Source: Streptomyces albus subsp. chlorinus (GTDB lineage Bacteria > Actinomycetota > Actinomycetes > Streptomycetales > Streptomycetaceae). Taken from it: a stretch of DNA of 34,189 nucleotides. This document shows positions 21,232-29,870 of the stretch, in pieces (position 1 is the stretch's first letter; every line of letters begins with the position of its first letter). The DNA lies in NCBI RefSeq assembly GCF_013302895.1, contig NZ_VJOK01000002.1, positions 17,571 through 51,759 of the forward strand, read 5' to 3'. Both the position numbers and the translations under genes were made by a program. The notes under the pieces were generated by a model. The model was not told the DNA's origin, ran no database searches, and saw only the letters and a list, made by a program, of their open reading frames with translations.

Positions 21232-22241
21232 AGGTCTCTCCCGCCCGCCGGTGGACCGGCCCCGCGTCGGGACACCCGGCACCGCCGCCCCCGGGCACCC
21301 CTGGCACCGGGAGGCCGCGGCCGGCACCGGCCCACCGCCTCGTTCCGGCCCACCGGACCGGTGCCGCCCCGGAGCCGTCGGGACAGCAACGGCTCGCGCC
21401 CGGATCGCAAGCTGAGCAACGGTCCGTTCCTGGCCCGGCTCAGCCACCACCGCCTCCCCGACCCGCCTCGGACTCACACAGGACGAGCAGCCCTGGAACC
21501 CGCTGTCAGCAGAGCAGGAACCCCGCAAAGCTGGCAGGGCTGGCAAGGCTCTCAGGCTGGGAGGGCTCCCAGGGCAGACCACGCTGTGACTGCGAACCCC
21601 TCGCAACGGAAGAGACCTCACCTGTTGCTCACCACGCCCACTGCTCAGCGCTCGCTGCTCACCTCGCCGTGAGCACCGTTGGGGTGACGCCAGAGATGGG
21701 GGAACGAGGCCCCAGATGCCCCCGCCCATCGGAACCCGCACCCATCAGGCCACCTGCGCAACGGGGCACCCGGACAGCTCGCCCCGCCCCTGCACTAGAA
21801 CGCAAGAGCACCAGAGCACCAGAGCACCCGGACAACAGCTGCCACAGCGCCCCGCCGTGCTCCGCGCCCCGGCCCGTCTCTTCCGCCCCGCTCCGCCCGT
21901 CGAGACCCCGCACCCGCCCAGCACTCCCAGCCCACCCACCACGCTCCCCCAGGCCCCGAATCGGCCACCCCACCGAGCACCAAGAGCCACTCAGCCCCCC
22001 CAACCACCGATAACCGAAGCCCTATTGCATAGCTCGCTCCCCTCCCTCCCCTCCCCTCCCCTCCAACTCCTCCAACTCCTCCAACCACACCACCACCCCC
22101 ACCTCCCTCCAACCCTCAACCAACCCGCAGCCCCAACACCCGAACCCGTCGTCCCCGCCCCCGGACCGGACCACCCCCGCCCCGGCCCCAGAAGTCGGCA
22201 ACGGCCGCACCCCTCCATGAGTCGGTGAGGAAAGCCGGAAA
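21232..22241. other. 1-kb gene-free stretch with polypyrimidine tract
   Basis: No supported gene on either strand. It includes a short GGCTGG/CAGGG-type micro-repeat near 21530-21575 and a long C/T tract (22030-22130, CTCCCCTCC and CTCCAACTCC repeats). It separates the accessory island from the second mobilisation module, so it may be a junction. The promoter of the R11 unit is probably at its left end. Confidence 0.5.
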
Positions 22242-22289
22242 CAGGTAAGGGGAGAGGGAAGCACCCGGCCTTCCCTCTCCCCTTACCTG
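22242..22289 (-). terminator. Hairpin terminator after repeat-module DNA-binding gene
   Basis: 20-bp perfect arms (CAGGTAAGGGGAGAGGGAAG) with an 8-nt loop, 16 bp past the stop at 22305. Confidence 0.88.
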
Positions 22290-22304
22290 CTCCGGTGCGG
22301 CGCT

Positions 22305-23138
22305 CTACCTCGCGGACAAGCTCTCCACCGCCGTACGGGCATAGCGGCCGAAGCGGCCCGGCCTCAGACCGGCGCGTTCCGCGGTGACTTCGAACTTCCC
22401 GACGGGCCACCCCAGCAGCTGTGCGGCCTCCTCGCTGCTGAGGCTCGCCTCGATCCAGGCGTGACGGTCGGCTATGGCGTCGGTGACGTCCGCCGGAGCG
22501 AGCGCGTCCAGGTCCTCGATGGCGTACAGCGGCCACCCGCGGAAGTCACCGACCGGGCGCAGCAGGCCGCGCTCGGCCAGCAGTTGGACGTCTGCCCGCT
22601 CCACTTCCAGGCCCGTACGCTGCGCCACGTGCTCCGCGGCCTTCTCCGAACCGAGGCCGGGGTGGTCGCCGACAGCGGCGAGGATCTCCTCGACGCGGCC
22701 GGGAAGGGTCTCCGCCAGCTCCTTCGACCAGCGCTTCTGCTCGGTGTCGGGCTCCGGGACCAGGCCGCGCTCCCTGGCCCGCTGCAACTGCCAGGTCTTC
22801 AGCCCCAGATAGCGGCTGAGCTGCACCGGGCCGAGGGTCTCGCGCCGCTGGGCTCCGCGCGCCCGGGGAGCGGCCGGACGGCCCCCGGCCCCAGGGGCGG
22901 CGGTGGCCCCAGGGGCGGCGGTGGGGGGAGCGGCCGGCTCCGGGGCGGGTTCGAGGGCGGCGAGGATGTCGTCGACGCGGTCCGGGAGGGTTTTCGCGAG
23001 GGCGTAGGACCAGCGCTTGTCGTCGATGTCCGGCGGGGGGACCAGTCCCCGGTTCTGAGCGCGGCGCAGTTGCGATTCGTCGATGCCCAGCCAGCGGGCG
23101 AGCTGTACGGGGCCGAAGTCGGCACGGTTCTGGCTCAC
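22305..23138 (-). CDS. DNA-binding protein with duplicated HTH module
   Basis: 277 aa. GTG at 23138 with GGAGGAAG upstream; the frame continues further upstream without a ribosome site. Two copies of a 55-residue module (about residues 8-62 and 102-156) share GPVQL-LG-QL-RA-RGLVP-PD-KRWS-LA-TLP-RV-ILA, each a MerR-like winged HTH that reads as a site-specific DNA binder. A third, weaker copy ends the protein (SSEEAAQLLGWPVGKFEVTA). A Pro/Ala/Gly linker joins the first two. It stands upstream of nothing else and downstream of the relaxase pair, so it could regulate or assist the mobilisation genes. The duplication is internal and old. Confidence 0.82.
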   Translation of the reverse strand: MSQNRADFGPVQLARWLGIDESQLRRAQNRGLVPPPDIDDKRWSYALAKTLPDRVDDILAALEPAPEPAAPPTAAPGATAAPGAGGRPAAPRARGAQRRETLGPVQLSRYLGLKTWQLQRARERGLVPEPDTEQKRWSKELAETLPGRVEEILAAVGDHPGLGSEKAAEHVAQRTGLEVERADVQLLAERGLLRPVGDFRGWPLYAIEDLDALAPADVTDAIADRHAWIEASLSSEEAAQLLGWPVGKFEVTAERAGLRPGRFGRYARTAVESLSAR

Positions 23139-23267
23139 GGGGCTTCCTCCGCTCGACCTGGGGTGGTGCGCTGGTGGTGCGGTGTGACGGGCCGCGGAGC
23201 CGGCCCGTTCCAGTGTCTCGCGCGGCACTGACAGCAGGCCGGGGAGCCCGCAGGCCGGGGAGCCCGT

Positions 23268-24092
23268 TCAGTCGTGGCTGCCCGGCGGCCGGCCGGGGGC
23301 GGGAGCGGGGTCCGGGAGCAGGTCGGCGCTGAGCTGGGGCCAGCGCAGGTCTTTGGCGACTTTGGAGGCGGCGACCCAGATCTGGCCGCCGTCGCGGTCC
23401 CGCCAGGTGGGGAGGCTGAAGGAGTAGCCGCGTATGCCTCCGGACGCGGAGGGGTGGGCGCGCCAGTCCACTCCGGCCGCGGTGAGGGCGTGCTCGAAGG
23501 CGGTCCTGCCGTGGCCGCGGGCCGCGTCGCGTGCGGCCCGTATGCGGGTGCGCAGTTCCAGCCGCTCGGGGCGGGGCGCCCCTCTCTTCTCGCTGGCGGC
23601 TCGCTCGGGGCGGGTGACCTGGGGGGCCACGCGGTCGCTGCGTTCCTCGGCGTTGACGAGCTTCCAGACGCGTTCGATCTCGCGGACGACCGGCCAGGAG
23701 CGGTGGTAGTCGAAGGCGTCGCGCACCAGCCAGCCGGTCCAGTCGACGCGGCTGATGGTGAGGTGGATGTGGTCCTCGCCGTGCCGTACGGCGACCCAGG
23801 GGCAGTTGCCGTATCCCATGCGGGTCACGTAGCGCTCGGCGATGCGGGCCCAGGTCGTGTCCGCGAGGACCGGGTCGTCGGGGGCGGTGCGCAGGGCGCA
23901 GCGCCAGATGGGGCGGGCGACGTCACCGCGGCGGGCGGTGTGGGCGTCGATGAGGTGGGCGAGCTGGGCGACGGTGCCGGGGACGTTGCCCGTGATCAGG
24001 CGGGGGTTGACGTGTTCCTCGTCGCGGCCGGGGCCGAAGTCGTAGCGGAGGGCGCGGTCGGCGCGGCGGCCCTTCGTGATCTTCGCGATCAC
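23268..24092 (-). CDS. MobP-like relaxase/mobilisation nuclease
   Basis: 274 aa, GTG at 24092 overlapping the stop of the upstream gene by 4 bp. N terminus MIAKITKGRRADRALRYDFG with candidate nicking Tyr17. The NPRLITGN segment and the metal motif HGEDHIHLTISRV (His104, His108, His110) match the relaxase family PF03432. The end is a basic linker and DNA-binding region. It would nick its own oriT, different from that of the MobF protein. With its MobC-like partner it forms a complete mobilisation pair. The candidate oriT is the hairpin region at 24497-24789. Confidence 0.92.
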   Translation of the reverse strand: MIAKITKGRRADRALRYDFGPGRDEEHVNPRLITGNVPGTVAQLAHLIDAHTARRGDVARPIWRCALRTAPDDPVLADTTWARIAERYVTRMGYGNCPWVAVRHGEDHIHLTISRVDWTGWLVRDAFDYHRSWPVVREIERVWKLVNAEERSDRVAPQVTRPERAASEKRGAPRPERLELRTRIRAARDAARGHGRTAFEHALTAAGVDWRAHPSASGGIRGYSFSLPTWRDRDGGQIWVAASKVAKDLRWPQLSADLLPDPAPAPGRPPGSHD

Positions 24093-24496
24093 TGTGGCTG
24101 CCCGGTGGTCGGCCCGCTGATCGGTTCGGTGGTCGGTTCGGGTGCCGCGGGCAGGCCTCGTACGTGGAGCGCGGCGTTGCCCAGTTGGGCGAGGGTGGCG
24201 TCGGCGCCCGCGGGCAGGGTGCCGTGTTCCTGGGCGAGGCGCAGCAGGTCGCGCAGGTCGTCCGCCGCTTGCAGGAGCCGCGCGTAGGCGCTCTCGTTGA
24301 TCTCCGGGACGCGGGGGATGTCGCCGGGGACCCCGGGATGCTTGTTGAGGGCTTCCTCGACGACCGCGCGTACCCAGGCTCCCAGCTCCTTGCGTTCGGT
24401 GCCCTGGCGGGCGCGCTGCCAGCGCGCCAGTTCCTCGGCGTTCAGCCGCACGCTCACGCAGTGCGTGCGCTTGCTGCCCGGTGTCCCCCGCACCAT
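24089..24496 (-). CDS. MobC-like mobilisation accessory protein
   Basis: 135 aa from the ATG at 24496, with GAGGGGG 6 nt upstream. RTHCVSVRLNAEELARWQRA is a ribbon-helix-helix type start, followed by a helical bundle (SAYARLLQAADDLRDLLRLA) and a Pro/Thr tail. Such proteins bind oriT next to the nick and recruit the relaxase. Its stop overlaps the relaxase start. The transcript begins in the 293-bp divergent region shared with the plus-strand gene at 24790. Confidence 0.82.
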   Translation of the reverse strand: MVRGTPGSKRTHCVSVRLNAEELARWQRARQGTERKELGAWVRAVVEEALNKHPGVPGDIPRVPEINESAYARLLQAADDLRDLLRLAQEHGTLPAGADATLAQLGNAALHVRGLPAAPEPTTEPISGPTTGQPQ

Positions 24497-24626
24497 GCTG
24501 TGCCCCCTCGTGTCACTCACGGCAGCACCACGAGCGTGCTGCGGCACCAACCGTAATGCTCTCGCCGGGAGTTGTTCACGGGGGTGAGGTGCCTGGTCGG
24601 GGTGCCCGTGCCCGGTGTGCGGCCGG

Positions 24627-24672
24627 ACCGGGGCCGAGTCCCCCTGCATGCCGGGGGACTCGGCTCCCCGGT
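24627..24672. repeat. Long hairpin in the divergent mobilisation region, candidate oriT
   Basis: ACCGGGG and CCGAGTCCCCC pair with GGGGGACTCGG and CCCCGGT, with a 2-nt bulge and an 8-nt loop. It lies 130 bp upstream of the MobC-like start. Position and form are typical of an oriT-adjacent inverted repeat, but no nick site was recognised. Confidence 0.6.
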
Positions 24673-24789
24673 TGGTGCCGACCCGGGCGGTGCGGCGCGG
24701 CTGGGCCGTGTGAGAGTCGTCGTGCCGCTGCCCTCCGGTGGCAGGGCCCGGCCCTTCGTGTCTGCGGTCAGTGCAGAGGAGAGAACGCC

Positions 24790-26355
24790 ATGACCGGCTC
24801 GCCCGCCTCACACCCAAGCCCCCGCTCCGCCCGTGCGGCGGACGGTGGCGAGGGGGCGCCCGGTGGCGGCGGCGCGGCTCGGGCCGCCGCCCTCGCGCCG
24901 CTGTACCGCACCGTCTTCGGTGACCGGCGGTTGAGCTTGCGGGCGAAGGGGCTCTTCGGGCTTGTGTGCACGCACTGGAGCGGCGCCGGCGTCACGGCGG
25001 AGATGGTCGCGCGGCACTCCACCGACGAGGTGGGCTCGGTCGCGGCCGCCCTGCGAGAGCTGGAGGAGGCCGGTCATCTGGTGCGCGCGCCCGGCAGCCG
25101 GGCGGGCAGCTCGCCGGGCCGGGCCGTCTACACCGTCGCGGGAGGGGCGGGTGGTGCGTCGTCGGGGGACGCCGGGGGACGGGTATCGGCGGGGGCGGCG
25201 GTGGAAGGGCACCGCGGGGACGAGCCCGGGGGTGCGGGGCGGCCGCGGGCCGCGAACGGGCCGTCAGGGCGCGGAGGTGCCGGGACGGTTGGGGTGGCTG
25301 TGGGCGGTGGGAGGCCGGGGCGTACGAGCCGGTCCGCCGCTGCGGCGGGTGACGGCGCGCCGCCGGACGGGTCGGCGGGGGGTGGCACGCCGTACGCGGT
25401 CAGCCGCCAGGTGCAGGAGGTGCTCCTGGCCTTCCCCGGCGGCTTCCGGGAGATGCTGCGGGTTGCGGCGCGCACGGACCGTCCCCGGGCCCTGGTTTCC
25501 GCCGTCGAGAAGGAGTTGTCTGCTGTGGGCCCGGAGCGGCTCGCCGCCCGGGTGCGGCGGCGGTGGGTCACGCACGGGTACGCGCTGCTGCTGGAACAGG
25601 GGCGCTTGAGAAGGCCGGTGGGGGCGGCGGTGGCCATGGTCCAGGCGGGGCCGTGCCCGGATCCCCGCTGCGAGGACGGCCGGCTCGTCGGGGGAGGGGA
25701 CGGAGACAGAGACGGAGACGGGGAAAGCGTGGCCTGCCGGGCCTGCCAGGAGCGGGAGCGGGGGCGGCACTGGCGCGCGGATTCGTCTCGGGCGGACGGG
25801 CCGCCCTCGTGTCCGTTCTGCGGGAACAGGACGGACCGAGCCGGGGCGGGCGGCGCGGGTGCCGGGGAGGCCGGGGAGGCCGGGGGGTCGTGCCCGGAGT
25901 GCGCACGGAGGGCGAAGGCCGCCGAGCAGGAGATCGCCGGGCTCATCGACGCGGCCGTCGAGGAGTGGGCGGCGGTGCCGGGCACCTCGAGGGCGCGGGC
26001 GCGCACGGCGGTGGAGCTGGCGGTGGCACGGGCGCGTGCGGACGCCGCCGAAAGCGGGGCCGCCCCCGCCGGACAGGCGCTGGCGGCGCGGCTGGCCGCA
26101 CTCGAGGAGGCGCGGCGCGCCCGGACCGGACGGCGGAGGAACGGCGCCGGGACTCACGTCGGTCTGCCTGCAGGCTCCGATCGCCGGGGCCACCGGGGCG
26201 CACCCGCGCGGCCCGCCTCGGCACCGGGGTGGCCTGATGTGTGCCCGGGCACGGACGGTACGGGCTGCCCGGAAGGGCGTTGGGCGGTGGGGAGCGAGGG
26301 GCTGTGCGTGCGTTGCCGCGCGGTCGCCTGGGGTCCGCAGGTGCCTGAGGCGTAG
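24790..26355 (+). CDS. HTH and zinc-knuckle protein of plasmid type
   Basis: 521 aa, ATG with GAGGAG about 8-9 nt upstream. After a low-complexity start comes a winged-helix region (VFGDRRLSLRAKGLFGLVCT to GSVAAALRELEEAGHLVRAP, residues 40-100) like those of plasmid replication and GntR/MarR-type proteins. A Gly/Ala/Arg-rich linker follows, then cysteine pairs: CPDPRC with CRAC, CPFC with CPEC, and CPGTDGTGC with CVRC near the end. These suggest two or three zinc-binding knuckles. It may act in replication initiation or regulation at the lower-GC region just downstream. No specific family is assigned. Confidence 0.82.
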   Translation: MTGSPASHPSPRSARAADGGEGAPGGGGAARAAALAPLYRTVFGDRRLSLRAKGLFGLVCTHWSGAGVTAEMVARHSTDEVGSVAAALRELEEAGHLVRAPGSRAGSSPGRAVYTVAGGAGGASSGDAGGRVSAGAAVEGHRGDEPGGAGRPRAANGPSGRGGAGTVGVAVGGGRPGRTSRSAAAAGDGAPPDGSAGGGTPYAVSRQVQEVLLAFPGGFREMLRVAARTDRPRALVSAVEKELSAVGPERLAARVRRRWVTHGYALLLEQGRLRRPVGAAVAMVQAGPCPDPRCEDGRLVGGGDGDRDGDGESVACRACQERERGRHWRADSSRADGPPSCPFCGNRTDRAGAGGAGAGEAGEAGGSCPECARRAKAAEQEIAGLIDAAVEEWAAVPGTSRARARTAVELAVARARADAAESGAAPAGQALAARLAALEEARRARTGRRRNGAGTHVGLPAGSDRRGHRGAPARPASAPGWPDVCPGTDGTGCPEGRWAVGSEGLCVRCRAVAWGPQVPEA

Positions 26356-26777
26356 AGGGAGGAACCGAAGGCCGGCCCCGGTGGCCCGTTTCGCAGCCGC
26401 GTCCGGGTGTGGCAGTCGGCGGCGTGCCCTCGGGGCTCCTTGGTGTCCGCTGGGTGCCGCCGGTTGCGGGCTCGGTGGGACATACGACGGTACCGGGGGT
26501 GGAGGGGGCTTTTCTTGTCGCGGCGAAGCCGCCATCGCGCTCGGGCCGCACGGACCGGCAGGGCTGCGCACGATGCCCCGCCCAGGAGTCGCGGCGAAGC
26601 CGCCTGCCGCCCGCATGGGGGTCGAGCCGCACTTCGCCCGTGACCGTCAGGGGGTGGCTCCCGCACGTCGCCTGCGGCCGTCGTCTACGTATTGAGAGGC
26701 GGTTTGCGTTTTCGCAGGTCAGAGCGTTTCCCAATAGCTCCTATCCGTGTTTCCAATGACGTTTTCGGAAGTTGCAG
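26356..26777. other. Intergenic region, lower GC at right end, candidate origin
   Basis: The left part has two copies of a GTCGCGGCGAAGCCGCC segment (26517-26533 and 26588-26604), each a GCGGC-GAA-GCCGC hairpin. From about 26690 the GC content falls well below the rest of the window (GTTTGCGTTTTCGCAG, AATGACGTTTTCGG), as expected near an origin or strong promoter of the winged-helix genes. Confidence 0.5.
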
Positions 26778-26791
26778 TTGCCTATGAGCAA
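26778..26791. promoter_or_regulatory. Operator-like palindrome, site 1
   Basis: TTGCCTATGAGCAA, a 14-bp near-palindrome of consensus WTGCCYMTGRGCAA, embedded in a larger GAAGTTGC...GCAACTTC inverted repeat. Confidence 0.7.
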
Positions 26792-26842
26792 CTTCAGTTC
26801 GAATCACGTTCGGCTGGTGAGGAGTTGTGACACAGCGGTGAT

Positions 26843-26856
26843 ATGCCCCTGGGCAA
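26843..26856. promoter_or_regulatory. Operator-like palindrome, site 2
   Basis: ATGCCCCTGGGCAA, the same 14-bp pattern, 65 bp after site 1. Confidence 0.65.
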
Positions 26857-26883
26857 CTCCTGTGTAGTGTCCCCGTATTCGTA

Positions 26884-26897
26884 TTGCCTATGGGCAA
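26884..26897. promoter_or_regulatory. Operator-like palindrome, site 3
   Basis: TTGCCTATGGGCAA, a perfect TTGCC/GGCAA palindrome 22 bp upstream of the RepL-like start. A dimer of one of the winged-helix proteins bound here would block transcription or translation. The sites could also act as replication iterons. Confidence 0.7.
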
Positions 26898-26919
26898 AAC
26901 CGCAGGTGAGAGGAGGGGT

Positions 26920-27465
26920 ATGGGGCAAAAAGGCACGACCCGGCGGATACCCGCGGTCAACCGCGGCACAGGGGAGATCGTTCAGCTCGAACTGCTGGGC
27001 AGAGAGACGTTCCAGCAGGAGGGCGGCGAGAGGAATCCGGTACTGCCAGGAGCCAGGTACGACTGGCAGCCCCACCCTGGCCGCCATGTGAACGTCGCCA
27101 AGGCCCTGATGAGGAAGGTCTGGCACAAGGACAGCGGGTACCGCCAGAACGACCGTGACATCTTCGGGTTCTTCGTGGCGCACTCCCCCGAGCGCACCGA
27201 GCCCCTGCGCATGACCTTCAAGGAGATCGCCCAGACCCTGGGCATACGGCCCGATACGGTGGCGCGGTCGGTGGGCAGACTCCATGCCGGCGGGCTGCTG
27301 CTGGAGGCGGAGAAGGTGGGGCGGATGAGGTTCTACCGCATCAACCCGCGGGCCGCCTTCGACGGCTCGGCATCCGAGCAGCTGCGGGCCGTCCAGGACG
27401 CCCGCTTCCCCGTGGTCCCGGCACCGAGGACCCCGCCGACACCCAGGAAGAAAGAGGCTTCATGA
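26920..27465 (+). CDS. RepL-like winged-helix protein (candidate replication initiator)
   Basis: 181 aa from the ATG preceded by GAGGAGGGGT. Upstream in-frame ATG codons fall inside operator site 3. After TGEIVQLELLGR there is a helical region, then a winged HTH (LRMTFKEIAQTLGIRPDTVA, RSVGRLHAGGLL) and RFYRINPRAAFDGS, which recalls the INP-x-x-F-x-G ending of RepL-type plasmid initiators. The order HTH then INP motif supports replication initiation or copy control. A MarR-like regulator is the alternative. It overlaps the next gene by ATGA, so the two are coupled. Confidence 0.75.
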   Translation: MGQKGTTRRIPAVNRGTGEIVQLELLGRETFQQEGGERNPVLPGARYDWQPHPGRHVNVAKALMRKVWHKDSGYRQNDRDIFGFFVAHSPERTEPLRMTFKEIAQTLGIRPDTVARSVGRLHAGGLLLEAEKVGRMRFYRINPRAAFDGSASEQLRAVQDARFPVVPAPRTPPTPRKKEAS

Positions 27466-27851
27466 CATTTCCCGCAACGCGACCGTCCGAGCAGTCCTTC
27501 TCGCAGGAGCTGATGCACGAGCTGCTGCTGGGCACGGCCGACGCCCCCGGCGCCGACTTCCGGGTGCTGAGCTACTACGCCACGGTGGTGCCGCTGGGCG
27601 AGACGGTGCGCAAGACGGCCAAGGAGATCTCCCAGGCGCTGCGGCTCAGCCCGCCCAACACGGGAAGGAGCGTCCGCCGGCTGGTCGAGGACGGCTGGCT
27701 GGAGGTCTCCTACCGGATGGGCCGGGTCACCTTCTACCGCGTCGGCCCCCGGGTCATGACCCTGGCCTCCCGTCCCGCCGACGGGAGGACCCGGCCGGCC
27801 GTCGCCAGCGTCAGCTTCCTGCCGGGCGTGTACGGGGGCGAGGACCGGTAG
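27462..27851 (+). CDS. Second winged-helix protein, coupled to the RepL-like gene
   Basis: 129 aa, ATG overlapping the upstream stop. A paralogue-like winged HTH: TVRKTAKEISQALRLSPPNT, GRSVRRLVEDGWLEVSYRMG, then RVTFYRVGPRVM. It lacks the INP motif and the long N terminus of its neighbour. The two share the KEI(A/S)Q-L-(I/L)-P-T-RSV-RL pattern. They may form a heterodimer, or this one may be a copy-control repressor acting at the three upstream palindromes. Confidence 0.78.
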   Translation: MTFPATRPSEQSFSQELMHELLLGTADAPGADFRVLSYYATVVPLGETVRKTAKEISQALRLSPPNTGRSVRRLVEDGWLEVSYRMGRVTFYRVGPRVMTLASRPADGRTRPAVASVSFLPGVYGGEDR

Positions 27852-27909
27852 CGCCCGCACGCGCGCGTTCCGTGCGCCGGACGGGCCCGCGGGCGGTGCG
27901 GGACCGGCC

Positions 27910-29637
27910 TCAGCCCCGGTGGACGAGCCGCCCCGCCAGGAGGGCGTGCCGCCGGCGGAAGTCCTCCAGGTAGCCGGCCAGATCGCCCTGCGTCAGCGGG
28001 CCCCCGCGGTCCCCCTTGGCCTTGATGCCGTGCTCGGCGCACAGCTCTTCCAGTTCCGGCAGGCTCGGCTCGGCCCCCCGCGTCTCCAGGTGCTGCGCCC
28101 AGACCCGGTATATGCGCCACCCCAGCCGGTACCTGCGCAGCGTGCTGGGACTGATGGGGAGCTGCCCGCGCCCCGTCACCCCCCGCACCCACAGGTGGTC
28201 GGACAGGTCCTGGAGGCTGGGCTCCTCCCCCAGCCGCTCGGTGAGTTCGATCCAGCCCTGGTAGTAGCGGTCCGCGATCGTCAGCTCGCCCGCCGCCGCG
28301 GGGGGCAGGGCGGGCACAGCAGGCACCTCGCCGGCACCCCGGTGCGGCTGGTGCGGCTGGTGGAGGAGTGCGGTCCCCTCCTCGGGCGCGGCGGCGGGCG
28401 GGGCCGGGGCGGGTTCGCCCTGCGGCGCGGGCTGGGGGACGGTGTGCTCGCCGGGGGCGCCGTCCTCCTCCGGGAGGTGCCCGGCGTCGTTCTCCGCGCC
28501 GCCTTCCGGGCCCGGCTCGTGCGTGCCGGTGGCCTCGAGGGCTTCGGGTTCCTCGGGTTCCTCGGGTCCTTCCAGGCCCGGCCGCTCCTTCGGACTCGCG
28601 GTGAGCGGTGGCGGGGTGGTGCGGCCGTCGCCGGGTGCGGGGCGGGAGCGGGGCTCGTTCCGGGCGGCGGCTGCCCCTTGTACGGCCGTCCCTTCTCCAG
28701 CTTCCCCTTGCCCGGCCGTCCCTTGCCCGGCCGTCCCTTGCCCGGCCGTCCCTTGCCCGGCCGTCCCTTGCCCGGCCTCTTCCCGGAGCGGGCCGGTGGC
28801 AGCGCGTCGGAGGTGGCTCTCCTGCTCGCGGTCAGGAGAGCCACCGGCCGCCGGCCGGGCGCCCCACGAGGCCGGATCCGGCCCGGCCGCGAGGCCCAGC
28901 GGCCCGAGGGCCTTCGCGGGCAGGCCGGCCGCGGCGAAGCCTTCCGGTGCCGTCTTCGCGAGCGGGACGCCGTAGCGTGCCAGCCTCAGTGGCAGCCGTG
29001 CGGCGACCGGCGCCCGGCGGCGCCAGCCCCTGCCGTAGCGGGCCCGCAGGTGGGTCCGGTAGATGAGCTGGTCCCGGCGCAGCCGCAGCGCCTCGTCGTA
29101 GCTGCGCAGCTCCCACAGCTTCATCTGGCGGAAGAGGAGCAGGGTGCTGGGGAAGGCGAGCACCCAGCGGGCGAGGCGGATGCTGTCCATGTGGGTGTCG
29201 GCGCTGAGGTGCGCGAGCCGTCCGATCGCGTGCCGGGCGGCCTCCACCGTCACGACGAAGAGGGCGGGGACCGTGCCGTGCATCGCCATCGCCAGCCAGT
29301 CCCCGTAGCTGGCGGACGCGTTGAAGGCGATGGTCGCGGCGGTCAGCAGCCACGCGGTATGACGCAGCAGGGGGAAGGGGATGCGCAGATAGGTCAACAG
29401 CACGTCGAGGGCGAGCAGCACCACGATGCCGGCGTCCACGCCGATCGGGAAGAACGGGGCGAACGCTCCGAAGCCCTTGCGCTCGGCCAGGTCGCGGACG
29501 GCGGCGTAGGAGCCCGCGAATCCGATGGCCGCGATGAGCACGGCACCGACAAGGACGACAGCCACCAGTACCCGCTGGGCCTTCGGCACCGCGACCACGT
29601 GCTTCGTCCTGCCGTGCCCCTGTGTCGCCACCGGCAC
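27910..29637 (-). CDS. DUF2637-type membrane protein (Spd-like) with low-complexity linker and HTH tail
   Basis: 575 aa from a GTG at 29637, with a weak ribosome site (GAGAG). Four or five membrane helices lie within residues 20-170 (RVLVAVVLVGAVLIAAIGFA, GIVVLLALDVLL). The pattern is that of the DUF2637 proteins common on Streptomyces plasmids, often grouped with spread proteins. Then come a basic linker, a stretch of five AGQGT repeats and a Pro/Glu/Ala-rich low-complexity region. The C-terminal part (IADRYYQGWIELTERLGEEP onward) looks like a DNA-binding helical domain. It could anchor DNA at the membrane during transfer or intramycelial spread. Confidence 0.85.
   Translation of the reverse strand: MPVATQGHGRTKHVVAVPKAQRVLVAVVLVGAVLIAAIGFAGSYAAVRDLAERKGFGAFAPFFPIGVDAGIVVLLALDVLLTYLRIPFPLLRHTAWLLTAATIAFNASASYGDWLAMAMHGTVPALFVVTVEAARHAIGRLAHLSADTHMDSIRLARWVLAFPSTLLLFRQMKLWELRSYDEALRLRRDQLIYRTHLRARYGRGWRRRAPVAARLPLRLARYGVPLAKTAPEGFAAAGLPAKALGPLGLAAGPDPASWGARPAAGGSPDREQESHLRRAATGPLREEAGQGTAGQGTAGQGTAGQGTAGQGEAGEGTAVQGAAAARNEPRSRPAPGDGRTTPPPLTASPKERPGLEGPEEPEEPEALEATGTHEPGPEGGAENDAGHLPEEDGAPGEHTVPQPAPQGEPAPAPPAAAPEEGTALLHQPHQPHRGAGEVPAVPALPPAAAGELTIADRYYQGWIELTERLGEEPSLQDLSDHLWVRGVTGRGQLPISPSTLRRYRLGWRIYRVWAQHLETRGAEPSLPELEELCAEHGIKAKGDRGGPLTQGDLAGYLEDFRRRHALLAGRLVHRG
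28706..28776 (-). repeat. 15-bp tandem repeat in the DUF2637 gene
   Basis: About five near-identical copies of CCCTTGCCCGGCCGT (plus strand) encode AGQGT pentapeptides. Their near identity means recent expansion. Confidence 0.92.
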
Positions 29638-29870
29638 AGTCTCTCACCGCGGCTCTGGCCTGCTCGGGCCAGACCGCTCCGGGCGGCGGCGCCGACGCCC
29701 GGAGCGGGGCCGGTGGCGGCCGGCCCCGCGGGCACCGGCCCCGCTCACGCCCGCGCCCGCTCGCCCGACGCGGCCCCTTCCGAACGCCGCTCCCCTCCCC
29801 GGTTCCCCGGCGCCTCCCCCGCCATCCCGCCTCTCCGGGCACCCCTTGGCGCTCCGGCCCCCCGGGGGAA

